DNA of 44,424 nucleotides from NCBI GenBank assembly GCA_946803715.1, contig CAMPET010000110.1:55511-99934 (forward strand), written 5' to 3'. The first letter of the stretch is position 1; each line of letters opens with the position of its first letter. Under the pieces are notes generated by a model, which saw nothing but the letters and a program-made list of their open reading frames with translations, did not search any database and was not told the DNA's origin. Below, in pieces: positions 12,829-23,612 of the stretch. Origin of the DNA: Beroe ovata. Lineage: Eukaryota > Ctenophora > Nuda > Beroida > Beroidae. Position numbers and translations under genes: made by a program.

Positions 12829-12873
<45 letters not shown>
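12806..12873. repeat. (GT)n microsatellite with one N
   Basis: A nearly pure GT run with a single N at 12828. Confidence 0.95.
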
Positions 12874-12876
<3 letters not shown>

Positions 12877-13348
12877 GCACAACATGAATCCGTGACAATG
12901 ATATGATGACACACACAGAGATCATACCTCTACAGCAGCAGAGAGTTGCTCAGAATATCAAGTATCTAAACAATACTCATAATATGAAGTGTATAATGGT
13001 GGGGGTTGTATAAACAAGAAATGTAAACAATAGAACTGACAATATGGTGTTTGATACAGTCACGTCCGGCTAATAAGATTAATAAAGAACTGTCAGCTGT
13101 TATGATATGTCATACAACAATGTATCGAAATATTTCAATACTCGGCAAGATTGACGGTCCTAAAACACATAGGTAGCTAATCAGGGCGCAAAAACTATAA
13201 CAACCTTTCACCAAGTACTTGTTTCAAGATCTAAACGTGGATTGTAGAACTGTTCAATTTTCTGGCCTTTATCGCCAGTTACGATAGAGCACAGCGTGTC
13301 CATCAAATATAGCACATTTTACTGGTAGTGAGGTGTTGATTGTCCACA

Positions 13349-13433
13349 AACACACACACAAACACACCCGCACACAAACACACACGCACACACACACGCA
13401 CACACACACGCNACACACACACACACACACACA
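13349..13433. repeat. (CA)n microsatellite with one N
   Basis: A CA run with CGCA and CAAA interruptions and a single N at 13412. Confidence 0.95.
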
Positions 13434-13742
13434 TTATTATCATATTACAGTCCAGCTCTGAAAACGCACATTTTTCCCCGCACCTAGAACATTCTACAGC
13501 ACGGAAGCTCATAATTTCGGTATGCACATACCAGCATTGACTATAAGACATACCAACACTGATGCAGAATAATATAAATGGAGCTATTCTTAGATCCAGG
13601 AGTCCTACAGTTTAGAGACTACTTGAGCTGTCTATCAGGCTTAATCAGCACTGCTAATACGATAAAGTGAGAGACAAACAGGACCCGTGGCTATAAAAAT
13701 TCTTATAAATGTGAAGAATATGCCAATGAGAACCAATATCAG

Positions 13743-13767
13743 TTCCCTGTTTCAGTGAAACAGGGAA
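13743..13767. repeat. Perfect 25-bp palindrome
   Basis: The arm TTCCCTGTTTCA at 13743-13754 is exactly complementary to 13756-13767 around G13755. Confidence 0.9.
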
Positions 13768-13823
13768 GAGAAACAGAAGACACTGCTATCACTGAACAGA
13801 CACTGTTATCACTGATCACAGCG

Positions 13824-13874
13824 TATCTGGGATACAACTATATCTGGGATACAACTATATCTGGGATACAACTA
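13824..13874. repeat. Three tandem copies of TATCTGGGATACAACTA
   Basis: A 17-bp unit repeated three times with essentially no divergence, preceded by two copies of a CACTG(C/T)TATCACTGA unit. Confidence 0.9.
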
Positions 13875-14211
13875 CTGACAATGGCGAACCACCCTCCATC
13901 ATGTTCCGAACTAATTATACAGTAGATATCCGTTAGCTGTTAGTCTGGACTCAGTTCCAGAGAATCTAGATATGGCAGAGATAGTTCCAAGCTTGGCAGA
14001 ATTTGCTGTTACTGTTGCACAGGTACCTATAAGTATCTCTTGTTATTACTCCAGACAGTAAAGGATCCATGATGACACTAAAGTCACAATGTTCAGGTAT
14101 ATAATGCTAGGGATCTGTCAAAACAGTGGGATAGTGGAAGTCAATTGTCATGACGCAGCACTTCACTGCACAGAGAGAGAGTGCAGTTGAGGACTATAGC
14201 TAGAGAGGAAA

Positions 14212-14325
14212 CTGACAACATAACAACATGGTGTCCTGACAACATAATAACATGGTGTCCTGACAACAATTCATTATGAGATCCTGACAACGATTCATGT
14301 GATCCTGACAACAACAGCTGGTGTA
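14212..14325. repeat. Interspersed tandem repeat of TCCTGACAACA
   Basis: Five TGACAAC cores occur at spacings of about 20-30 bp. The first two share the longer unit TGACAACATAA(T/C)AACATGG. Confidence 0.8.
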
Positions 14326-17300
14326 TTGCACCACTACCCTGTGTCAGTATAGAAGTGTCGCTGTAACTGACAGTGTCAACCTGTAGATCACAGAGTTATC
14401 ACAGAGTTCTAATGACTCTCGGATGCTATAAGTCCTCTTCAAGGTTATGCTCCGTACCTAGTCTATAGTTTGTCAGAAAGTGTATGAATCCACGACAATA
14501 TTCCATGTACAAGTTGTCTCATAAATTACGCCCAATTTTCAACTAGCCGGAAGCCTTGCAAGTATTCGAATTTGATTCTTGACAATGCCGAGCTAAGCAC
14601 TGAAAAATGGCAACGACTGACAGAGTTAACGATTCCATATGACCAATACAACGGACAAACTGAATCGTGGTCTCTCTCCTCCTGTTGGAATTCCGGAACC
14701 AAAAATGCGCGCTGCGGTCGTTAAGAAATCAGGCACCAAAAACATAGCAACATAAAATGGCAAATTTTCCAATAAATTGCCACGGATAAATCTCTAATAT
14801 TCGCTACATAGTACATAATATGTATTTCAGCGATAAAATGCCTTCGGATTAATGTGAATTATTACGACACCGAAGCGGAAGGAAGGTAACATTTGGGAAC
14901 TAGGTCAGTAACTCGGCCCCATTGAAATGGGGTACCCAGTGTGAAATTGCAACATCAAGTCATGAAATAGGGGTGATGTTGTCAAACATACAGGCATAAT
15001 TCAGTGAGGCCACCATGAACCATGATGCAATCTAATATTACATAGATTCGGTAACCATGTAATTGTTCTAGAAATAGAGACGATGGAACTGCTAATGAGT
15101 CCTAGTATTAAGATGCGTGAATCGGTCAAGAGTCGAGAGTTTGAAATTGAAATGTGGTCTGCACTATCAAATTCCATGGCTTACAACAAACTCTGTTCTC
15201 TCTAGAGGATGATGGAAGAACAAGTTTACAGATGCTTGCATCTTATCAAGAGCCACCCGTATAGCAATACCATAAAAGGTGTCAAAAGCACACATTCCTA
15301 ACCACTTTAAATACGTCGTTGGTATCAAAATCTCGTAAATATGACAAAAATAGATTTGCTCTGTCCGTGGGTGTCTGGGAACAGACTTATTCTGGCAAAA
15401 ATACCCCTACATGGGGATTTGAGGCAGAGCGAGTGATAACAAGATAACTCCATCACCTTCTAACTTATTGCAGGATTGAAATCCACCAGAAATTCATTAA
15501 TCTTGAATTTGACATGATGCAGATACCGGCGAACGATACACAATATCGGTATTGAAGAAAGGGCATAACAAAACCACTTTTCAATCAGTTTTCGGCCATT
15601 ACATTATCTTGTTGATACATGTACGCGTGCATGGGAACATGATCAATTTATGCAATATTCACAATGTTACCTACCTCCACAGCTAAATTGAAATGGACCC
15701 AAATTACAATGAATGACATAATATAATGGTCCTAGACCCGCAATATGTGGCGTGGGAGGATCTCTCATAGCATGGAAAAGATAGTAATGAAGGAAGAGAG
15801 ATAGAGAGGGATAGGTAGAAAGAGACTGACTCGCAAGATGGGTGGTATGAAAGTGAAATTCGTCAGAGAAGCACGGCGTCTGTTATACAAGCGTGACTGA
15901 GCAAAGTTTGGAATGCGGTCATCAATGTAACCATTTTCCAGACAGCTAAATTATCAGTCTTGATAGGGGGTGTGGTGAATGGTCCAGGTGAAAACAATGC
16001 CAGCCGTGACTGGTAATTTGATCAATGTGGGGTCAGCAACAATACTGATAGGGGTGAGGTAATTGCTAAAATCATTGGGTGGTCGATATATTACATACTG
16101 ATGAGGTGTAACAATTTCACATTCTTTCCCCCCTCAGCCCCCTGTCCCCACAATGAACCAGAAGCTGACTCCATGCTGGACCAACAAATGGATTCGTGTA
16201 AAAGTGACTATGACATAAAGTGAACGGAAAACGGCTCATAGCTCATCATGGAATGGACACACACAGTCCTTAATTAATCTAGGAATGTTATCCGGTCACA
16301 AACCTTGCTGTTCCATGTTGTCGCTACTATATAAACCGTAGGTACATCAATACCTACCATTCTTGCATTCATGTAACATCACAAATAATATGAACGCGCG
16401 TCGCGCCGGCCCTGGTTATAAATAGCATATAATCATCGAAAAACTTGAACAACTGTATGAATTTCTCTGCGCAAACTTCTCGAAACTGGTAACTAATAAG
16501 GGGGGGGGGGGGNACGGCAAACTTTGCCAAAGTTTGCCTTACCCCCGCCCCTAATAAGTTACAGATGCTGTGAATTGTTGCTTTGAGAATGGACAGCTAA
16601 TGAATTGAGTTACAAAATAGCAACCATCGTCTCAATGTACCAAACATTACCATCACCTCATTCATTAACAACACCAGTGACAATGGTACTTTATGGTTGT
16701 ACACTTTTTCATGCAGGAATTGCATCATACCTATGCCGAACATGATGGTCAGAAAATTCAAAGCTGAGTATGATGGATATCTATTATAACAAGTGATGGT
16801 CCTTGAATCATAATAACGTTGAAATGTACCTAAGTGTATTAGGTACCTATCTGTGCCATTCCGTACCTGGCAAAATTGAGTATAAGGTCACTTCTAAAGC
16901 TGTCTGTGTCTGCCATTTATCTGCTAGACAAATACTCGTTTCAGGAAACTAATATAAAGATACCTATGGTGAAACAATTGAGACGGTTCATATTTTTCAT
17001 CATATAAAATAGCATATCTGACAGGAAGAAAGCAAAATGAAATTTCAGTTTGAGTAGACATGTAGATGGTGAAATAATGCATACTGATATATTCAAACTG
17101 CATTATTCTCACAGAGGTCATTGTGATTGGAAGACAAGACTAATCATATGATCACTGATATTATCTCAATGAAGCTTCTCACCCTCATGTGCTTATGTAT
17201 TTCTCAAATGATTCCATAACGACTTATTCGTGACAGCAACATCTTAGTATACACTTGACAGCTAACACACTAATTCAAAATCACTGCATGCAAGTGTAGG

Positions 17301-17759
17301 ATAACCCGAATATTAGTGGTGGTTATGGTGTCACCTGTCAACAGTTATTCAGGGACCTCAACATCAGATAGTGTGTGAGTGTGCTGAGATCAATACACGG
17401 AGGTTCAAGATAAAAGAATCAACTAAAGGAACCATAAATTGAATAATGAGTACTCATGAATTCGTACAATGTCTGAATGTGAACGGATCGAGTATGTGGT
17501 TGATAATGATCAGACAGAGAAAGTGAAATCTCACTTTATCATGCATCCAATAGCAGAATTTGAAATGAAGCTCCCATATCATATACTCTCAAGAAGTGAA
17601 TCAGAACTATTAGATATAAGCACTTATCTGCAGTCCTTCTGTCCGTCCAGCCATTATTTAACTTCTCAATTATCAAGCAATAGAAATTTCAACTACTTTA
17701 GAGTCGTGATTGAAGGTGGGTCTCCAAAAATCATTGTATTCACATTAATCAAAAATCAT
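14326..17759. other. No gene recognised
   Basis: About 3.4 kb without a recognisable protein. There are small inverted repeats (for example GTACCTAA at 16826-16833 against 16839-16846) and the poly-G hairpin near 16.5 kb. A few exon-sized open stretches sit beside splice-like sequences, but no compatible chain could be built. Confidence 0.5.
16501..16556. repeat. Poly-G run, N and perfect hairpin
   Basis: G12 (16501-16512) and one N (16513) precede the inverted repeat GGCAAACTTTG / CAAAGTTTGCC (16516-16526 and 16528-16538), followed by the C-rich block CCCCCGCCCC. The G run and C block could pair outside the inner hairpin, giving a longer foldback. The N leaves the true G-run length open. 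Confidence 0.7.
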
Positions 17760-17773
17760 GCCCCATAATTACT

Positions 17774-17840
17774 TGGGGTCCAGGGGCAAAATCCCTAAGC
17801 GGGGGCTGTGGGGGTGGAGGGCGTCCCTCCAGAAAATTTT
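17774..17840. repeat. GC-rich fragment resembling an animal dispersed repeat
   Basis: The sequence GGGGTCCAGGGGCAAAATCC, followed by GGGGGCTGTGGGGG and a CCCTCCAGAAAATTTT tail, looks like the GGGGTCCGGGGGC-type ends of dispersed repeats I recall from cnidarian and sponge genomes. A similar GGGGGCCGCAGCACCCC block lies near 23.85 kb. This is from memory, without a database comparison. Confidence 0.35.
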
Positions 17841-18479
17841 CCAGAGATAGAGTGCTGTAGAAAAAATCTGGTAGGTATCGAAGAAAATATCACAGTAATA
17901 AAAAGTAAGAGGAACAAAAAGTTTATGCCTTTGATAAACTGCTCCTTGATTTACTCTCTCAAATTAGGAGAGCAGGGGTCTGGAGGCGTTAAGTTCTGTT
18001 TGGAAGGGCAAAATTTCAATACAGTTCCAGAAATTTCTATGCAGTTCCAAAAGGTACTCCTGTACATGTGCCTGAATCTCACACACAAATAAATTTGACA
18101 AACACCCAAACTTTCTTTTTTCCATGAGTTTAATGCTCTCATTATTCATTGATAAAGAAATGCTCTAAGCAGGCCTTATGCTGAAAAGTGCATGACACAT
18201 AGCAAGCCTAACACTGTCTGATCATGAATATAAAATGAATGCATACAAACAACTTCAACAACTATCAAAAGCATAGGATAGTATGTGCATTGAGCGCAGC
18301 ATGTGAATATGTTGTACATCCTCTACTGTGTTATCTGAAACATATTTTGGTAATATTTGACAAGAGAATAATATTTTGGTGATCACACTATCATAGTCTT
18401 TGCAAGATTCACGGAATAAGTTCAGATAACACTTTTGTACATTTTCTGTTGGCCGCAATTGACTCGATTGTCAATGGAT

Positions 18480-19130
18480 GATATAAACCCTTGTCAGATG
18501 TTACCTGACCTCTGTTTCTTGCGCGCGGCGCTTGCGCCTTCATCGAAGGCCAAAACAGGGTTTCAGCCTTCGATGATTTTGCCGGATGATATCTGTCCAG
18601 TTTCTTGCGCGCGGCGCGCTCAAAACACAGTGGACATGGACATATAGCATCAATTTCGCGGCGCTGCTTGCATAAGCGATTAATCGACGCCAGGCCATGG
18701 CCATTGGCCAAATTGCATATAGACGGGCGGATAGACGATTGTCATATTTTGATTATCAGCTTTGCTTCGCGTTCCGCGATTCGCGTCGTTTCTTGCGCAA
18801 TGCGCCTTTAGAGTCGGCTTTCACTTGTCGATCGATGATAGACTCTGCCTCTGTCGAGACTTTCGTTTTGCGCGCGCGTAGCGCAAACTTATTTGCCAGA
18901 CAGGCCAAGCATATACCCAAGTGATGTTCCCGCGCTGCGTGACCCAAATACTCCGCGCGCGTCTCCTTTCTACGACTTTTCAGTTCACTGAGTAGAACAG
19001 GGGCGCGCAACGTGTGCACACCAAGTGACAGGGTCAAGTATATATACCCAGTGTTGCGCGCTTGCAACACTGCAGGGAACACAATATATAATATCATTCA
19101 ATGCGCACTATCTAAGGCCGGGCCGCGCGC
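18480..19130. repeat. CpG-rich dispersed repeat (copy 1)
   Basis: A CpG-rich island in AT-rich DNA with internal repeats: TTTCTTGCGCGCGGCGC occurs at about 18517 and 18600, with a related TTTCTTGCGC near 18788, and an inverted repeat of CATCGAAGGC lies near 18541-18573. Sections recur elsewhere in the window: GTCGATCGATG to GCGCAAACTTATTT (about 18828-18895) resembles 25311-25375, and TACGACTTTTCAGTTCA to CGCGCAAC (about 18970-19010) resembles 31165-31212. No coherent reading frame is evident. Confidence 0.65.
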
Positions 19131-19578
19131 GAACAATCAGTGCTAACAGGAGTATAGTTTACGTGGGTTTTGACATTTTTGAGAAGACCCTTTCTCAGAA
19201 TATTGCCAAAAGAATGTTCCAGAATATGAGATCATACTTAACTATGTCCGGTTCCAAGATTTCAATGCGAAAAGACTTCGAACACGATCGCGATCAACAA
19301 TGGTTATCTCAGTTAATATTCCCAGGACTCAGATTGACAGCCGGTGTCCGCAGCCAAGTCCTTTGGGTGATATTCCTACCCGATGGACATAGGACTCGGG
19401 CGATTCCTACCGTAGGAAGATTCTGGTTCTGCTGAGGAACCTTAGCCCAAGAGAAAGGTTCTGGGGCTTGGCTAACGGTTCTTCCTAACGGTTCACTTGG
19501 GTGAGTTTCTGAACAAGGAGGAGTTCAGGGATGCTCTCAGGATGGCTCAGGATGGCAAATTCCCAACATTCCAGCGTT

Positions 19579-19890
19579 CTGTGTTAGTGGCAAGGAGAAC
19601 TCTGTCGACCGCAATTCAGTGTGTAAACATGGTTGCTTCATAATCATGAGGTACAACAAACTAACAAAGTAGGTGGCACAAATGCCGCGTTTTTGATGGA
19701 AGTCTGTTATGACATTTAAACCGAGCCGGAACTGATTCCTATTGGGAACACAGAGGAGCGAGCCCGCCTTAATATCTCAGCTCGAGAGCTCTGGGGACCG
19801 TCGCAGAAATCCATGTTCGATGTCAGAATCTTTCATCCGAATGCAGACTCGTACAGGAACCGTGATATCAAGTTAGTATATTATAACCTA
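19579..19890 (+). pseudogene. Mobile-element fragment, copy A
   Basis: First of two near-tandem copies, offset by 355 bp from copy B. It encodes the Cys/His segment and the FDVRIFHPNADSYRN block. Its open frame is broken by a stop within CATTTAAACC at about 19713, where copy B reads CATTAAGACTG. Copy A also lacks about 30 bp (near 19755) that copy B has, and ends near TTAGTATATTATA. The copies otherwise differ at few positions. Confidence 0.65.
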
Positions 19891-19933
19891 ACCTCTCTCG
19901 TAACCTCTCGTAGGTTTTTGCTGGAAATCCGNT

Positions 19934-20403
19934 CTGTGTTAGTGGCAAGGAGAACTCTGTCGACCACAATTCAGTGTGTAAACATGGTTGCTTCATAATC
20001 ATCAGGTACAACAAACTAACAAAGTAGGTGGCACAAATACTGCGTTTTTGATGGAAGTCTGTTATGACATTAAGACTGAGCCGGAACTGATTCCTATTGA
20101 TTCCAGTCAGCAACTCCTGCGGAACGCAGAGGAGCGAGCCCGCCTTGATATCTCAGCTCGAGAGCTCTGGGGACCGTCGCAGAAATCCATGTACGATATC
20201 AGGATCAACCATCCGATTTCCGACTCTTACAGGAACCGTGATATCAAGTTAGTATATTATATAGATAAGACTTTGGATATACATACACAACACGGAAACA
20301 TCAAGAGGAAGAACTATGAACAACGTGTCATTCAGGTGGAGAAATGCAGTTACATGCCGTTAGTATTCAAGAGGGTTGGCACCTCAGGCAATGGTGCTTA
20401 ATA
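19934..20403 (+). pseudogene. Mobile-element fragment, copy B
   Basis: Second copy, beginning just after a single N at 19932. It keeps an open frame of about 137 codons (19988-20401) through the EPELIPI, ARLDISARELWG, DIRINHPISDSYRN and QVEKCSYMPLVF blocks, then stops. The family continues after this point, and a continuation is visible in a shifted frame (NKRLIELM, then MRTKLSFALL). The N immediately upstream raises the possibility that the two copies are alternative haplotypes joined in the assembly. Confidence 0.65.
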
Positions 20404-20818
20404 AGAGACTGATTGAACTCATGGGGCTCATAACAGAATACTAACTCATAGCAGAAGACTAATGAGGAGTATATGGATGTTATCGGCACAATGAGAACAA
20501 AACTGTCGTTTGCATTGCTCCCGGAGTCTGCAATATCCTTCAATTTGATATCAGATGGGCGACATTTCTGATTAGGTGACCACTGTTCGACATTGCTGCC
20601 TCCTCGTTAGACCTGCTCAGTCAGTGTACAATCTGAGAGTTGGGCTAAACCCGACGAGTGTAGGTGATAATCCTTCCGTACGTACATAAGCCGTGTAACT
20701 TGGACTCTCCGAGTAAAATATATGAGAGATTTATGCACCCGGATTCCATTTTCCGAGCCGGGGAAGCCATGAAAGTGTGTGCATCTAACGACAAGTTGCG
20801 CTTTACAAATTCCGATGT

Positions 20819-21100
20819 CAGTATGAGGGTAGAGTGTGACAAACTATTTACATCAAGGAGGTGGACGTGACAATGCGTATCAGTGGGGGGTGAAGAGGGT
20901 GTAAAATGAGTGTACAGTGTAACGTACACGCCATTGCTGTGTATGACTTCTTAGTTCAGACATGACGCAACATGATATGATAGACAATAGACATGGTTAT
21001 GAACTGTTTGTGTGTCCTGTGCGTGTCTGTGTTTGTATGTGCGTGTCTGTGTTTGTATGTGTGTGTGTGTGTTTGTATGTGTGTGTGTTTGTATGTGTGT
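20819..21100. repeat. Local duplication, copy 1
   Basis: Starts at CAGTATGAGGGTAGAGTGTG and includes GAAGAGGGTGTAAAATGAG, a unique stretch around ATGACGCAACAT and a GT-rich tail. It matches 21102-21338 closely apart from substitutions and a few indels. Confidence 0.85.
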
Positions 21101-21101
21101 N

Positions 21102-21305
21102 AGTATGAGGGTAGAGTGTGACAAACTATTTACACCAAGGAGGTCGACGTGACAAGGTATCTCAGTGGGGGATGAAGAGGGTGTAAAATGAGTGTACATT
21201 GCTGTGTATGACTTCTTAGTTCAGACATGACGCAACATTAGATGATAGACAATAGACATGGTTATGAGCTGTTTGTATGTCCTGTGCGTGTCTGTGTTTG
21301 TATGT

Positions 21306-21337
<32 letters not shown>

Positions 21338-21338
21338 G
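21102..21338. repeat. Local duplication, copy 2, directly after an N
   Basis: Begins immediately after the single N at 21101 with AGTATGAGGGTAGAGTGTG and repeats the same order of sequence as copy 1, ending in a GT microsatellite. It lacks about 17 bp (AGTGTAACGTACACGCC) present in copy 1. The boundary at an N suggests a gap join rather than a true tandem duplication. Confidence 0.85.
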
Positions 21339-22048
21339 GGCAGCAAACAGTCAAACACAATCATATCTCAAACAAGGAACAAGGCAGAAATATTTCATAT
21401 GAAATCCAGGGATCTTTTCAAAGCGCAATCTTACTAATTTAATATAAAAACATTGGATATATATTAATAAATAATGCTTTAAAAAGCATTATACTATTAA
21501 TTAAATAGTTGTGTTTGTAAATCAAACAATCATTATAAGAAAGGGTACTTTGAATGAAATTTACTTACCATAACAAATAAAGTGTGGCTCGAGACCAACA
21601 CTTAATTCCAATTTGAAATAGCTTCTTGACCCGCAAATTTTCACCATTACTATTACAAATAATTTTACATAGGAAAAGTGAGTATTGGAAAATAGAGAAT
21701 AAAGTTTGAAAAAAGCGAAATATAATCATACTGTTTAAATACAATTATAGATACCGATATTTATATATTCAACGATCAGCGCAAAAAGGCAGTTCACGAT
21801 TGATATAGTAAAAGAGCACGAAGATACAATGAACAAAGACCGAGGAGAAATTTGTGACTGGTTTTCTGAAAAACCATGAAAAACACTTGTGTCACCTATG
21901 ATGAAAAAGAGCATCTCGAACATTTTGCAAACTTATATGTATCTACACCATCCTAAGCGATATTTAACTAAGCCTTTACTATTACTAACGAGGTTAAAAC
22001 TGCTTTTGAAACCTACATATCATAACCAAGGAATGAGTGACACTAAAG
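21339..22048. other. AT-rich spacer downstream of profilin
   Basis: No gene recognised. A short minus-strand open stretch starts at an ATG near 21650 and runs into a strong donor (TTATG/GTAAGTAAA, near 21556), but no compatible next exon was found. Confidence 0.5.
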
Positions 22049-23115
22049 TTAGATTCCAGCATTTAAACCCTCAGTCACGCCGTGAACTATGGCTGACAGA
22101 GCGATGCCCTCCGTTCCACGGTTACAATTCTGTATGTCCACCATGGCAACTATCAGAGTGGAGGTACACCGGGCTACATACAACTGTCTGGAGGGATTGC
22201 CTTTGCACTTACCTGGAGAGTGGGGGTCAGTGAATTTCTCTAATACTATTCGAAAAAATAGGTGGCTTTGATAATAGGTGGCTTTGATAAGGTGGCCAGA
22301 GGCTCGAGAGGCGTGGTTTGTTTCGAGTGACACAGAGTTGCGGGATGTTGTTCAGGGAATGAGGGATGTGTTCTCAGTGATGTTGCAGGGGGCGGGGGTC
22401 ACACACTTAATTTGATTATCTCCCTGTTCTGCTACTACAAAACTGCAGTCAGAGTCACCATAACAGAGAAATAATTATGAGTCTCGTGTGACGGTGTAGG
22501 ATTCAATGAATGGGTACTTCGAAAATGGAATTTATGGTGCAAGTGAAAAGGGATGATAATAGGTTGGTCGCACTTATCGACAAAGGCAGAAAGCAGTTTA
22601 AGCAAATGCGGGCTGCCGCGCAACTTGACATTTCAGTCTGTGAAGATTGCTACCATGACTACACTATATTGCACTTCGATAATTGCATAGTTACACAAAC
22701 CTGTCAACACATTGAAATCGCTGGTAGCTGGAACATTTCGCACAATACTGAAACCTTTAGGGGGATTTCCAAACACGTCGGTCTCCTCATTGTTAACAGT
22801 CCTACTCATCTTCTCAATTTCTTCAATTGCAAACTCGTGGTCGAATCCAGCTGACTTAGCATAACATGATCCTGCAAATTAGATTTCATTGGTCACCAAA
22901 TACATTATTCCCTAAATGTGACCTGGGCAAGTTGCACTCGACCTTGTTACTACATGAGAATTCTTTCAGAAACTGAGTTAAATCAGTGTGAACTCACCAT
23001 CGTGTCCACCTATGTGAATGTGCCAGGTTCCTGGATTCTCAGCAGGGGCATTTTCGTAGTAGTTGTTAGCAGCGTGTCCCAAAACAAAGTCCACCCAAGA
23101 ATCCCACTCAGACAT
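22049..23115 (-). CDS. Profilin (actin monomer-binding protein)
   Basis: Three exons on the minus strand: 23115-22998, 22871-22701 and 22212-22049, with donors GATG/GTGAGT and ACAG/GTTTGT and acceptors TTTGCAG and TCTCCAG. The spliced CDS is 453 nt, 150 residues. The N-terminus MSEWDSWVDFVLGHA has the profilin helix-1 pattern (MSW..YVD). IGGHDGSCYAKSAGF matches the conserved profilin strand pair (GHDGSVWA.S.GF). The last exon gives QLYVARCTSTLIVAMVD and a C-terminal helix, as in the profilin fold (GVICVKTKQAILIGYYD and the helix after it). Profilins bind G-actin, poly-proline ligands and phosphoinositides in the cytoplasm. At 150 residues it is longer than many metazoan profilins, mainly through an insertion near YYENAPAENPGTW. 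No single exon is long enough to stand out by itself. Which profilin subtype this is remains unclear. Confidence 0.85.
22260..22297. repeat. Tandem TAGGTGGCTTTGATA units in profilin intron 2
   Basis: Two complete 15-bp units and a partial third, in the intron between 22701 and 22212. Confidence 0.8.
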
Positions 23116-23406
23116 TCTATATGAGCTAAAATGTTACATTAAGTTTAGAGGAGAAATATAACATTTTTCTAGAAATTTATGACTAAATTGGGGAAACATT
23201 TTCTTGTAATTATAAACTGTTGAAAGTTGTAAATAGTTGAGAATCGTCTTAGGTTGTCTTCTGAAATTTGAAGTGCAGTTCATGTTTGTCAGAAAATACA
23301 GAAACTTGGATAATGCTACATAAAACGGCAGACATTAATACATAATGAAAAACATTGGTTGTTCGATAAGAGCTATTTCACTCTAGGGGCCTGTATGTAC
23401 TGAATA

Positions 23407-23612
23407 CAGATCAAGTACAATTCACGTGTTAACTGATGGAACACATATGATGCAGCATGCCACTATGCCAGTGTTCAACTTGTGCAAAAAGGGAGCCATA
23501 TGGGAATAACAGGTCAAGTAAAATTCAAATGTATAACTGATAGAGCACACATGATGGAGAATGCCACCAGACAGTGTTCAACTCTTGCAAAAAAGGGAGC
23601 CATATGGGGAGA
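23407..23612. repeat. Tandem duplication, two diverged units of about 100 bp
   Basis: Units 23407-23509 and 23512-23612 share GATCAAGTA/GGTCAAGTA starts, AACTGAT(G)GA(A/G)CACA, CAGTGTTCAACT(T/C) and AAAAGGGAGCCATATGGG. The copies differ by substitutions throughout, so the duplication is old. Confidence 0.85.

Larger units (their letters stand above)
19439..20533 (+). mobile_element. Decayed mobile-element coding region (retroelement-associated family)
   Basis: Pieces in different plus-strand frames match, in the right order, the C-terminal part of a protein family I recall as abundant in cnidarian, sponge and mollusc genomes, often fused to or annotated as reverse transcriptase. The blocks are AQEKGSGAWLTVLP (about 19445), EFLNKEEFRDAL (about 19504), a Cys/His block with SVCKHGCF (about 19618), EPELIPI and ARLDISARELWG (copy B, about 20070-20170), DIRINHPISDSYRN (about 20197), YEQRVIQVEKCSYMPLVF (about 20318) and MRTKLSFALL (about 20490). 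Frameshifts and stops separate them, so the copy is dead. The exact transposon class is not certain. No terminal repeats or upstream reverse transcriptase core were found. Confidence 0.7.

Noticed and set aside
16735-16771. Minus-strand segment LNFLTIMFGIG before a GTATGATG donor, suggestive of a membrane span
   Set aside because: Only 35 nt with a poor acceptor; many such combinations are expected by chance in 44 kb.
18255-19097. Multiple overlapping open frames on both strands in the CpG-rich block
   Set aside because: GC-rich sequence has fewer stop codons. The frames disagree between strands and the DNA is repetitive, so a repeat is the better explanation.
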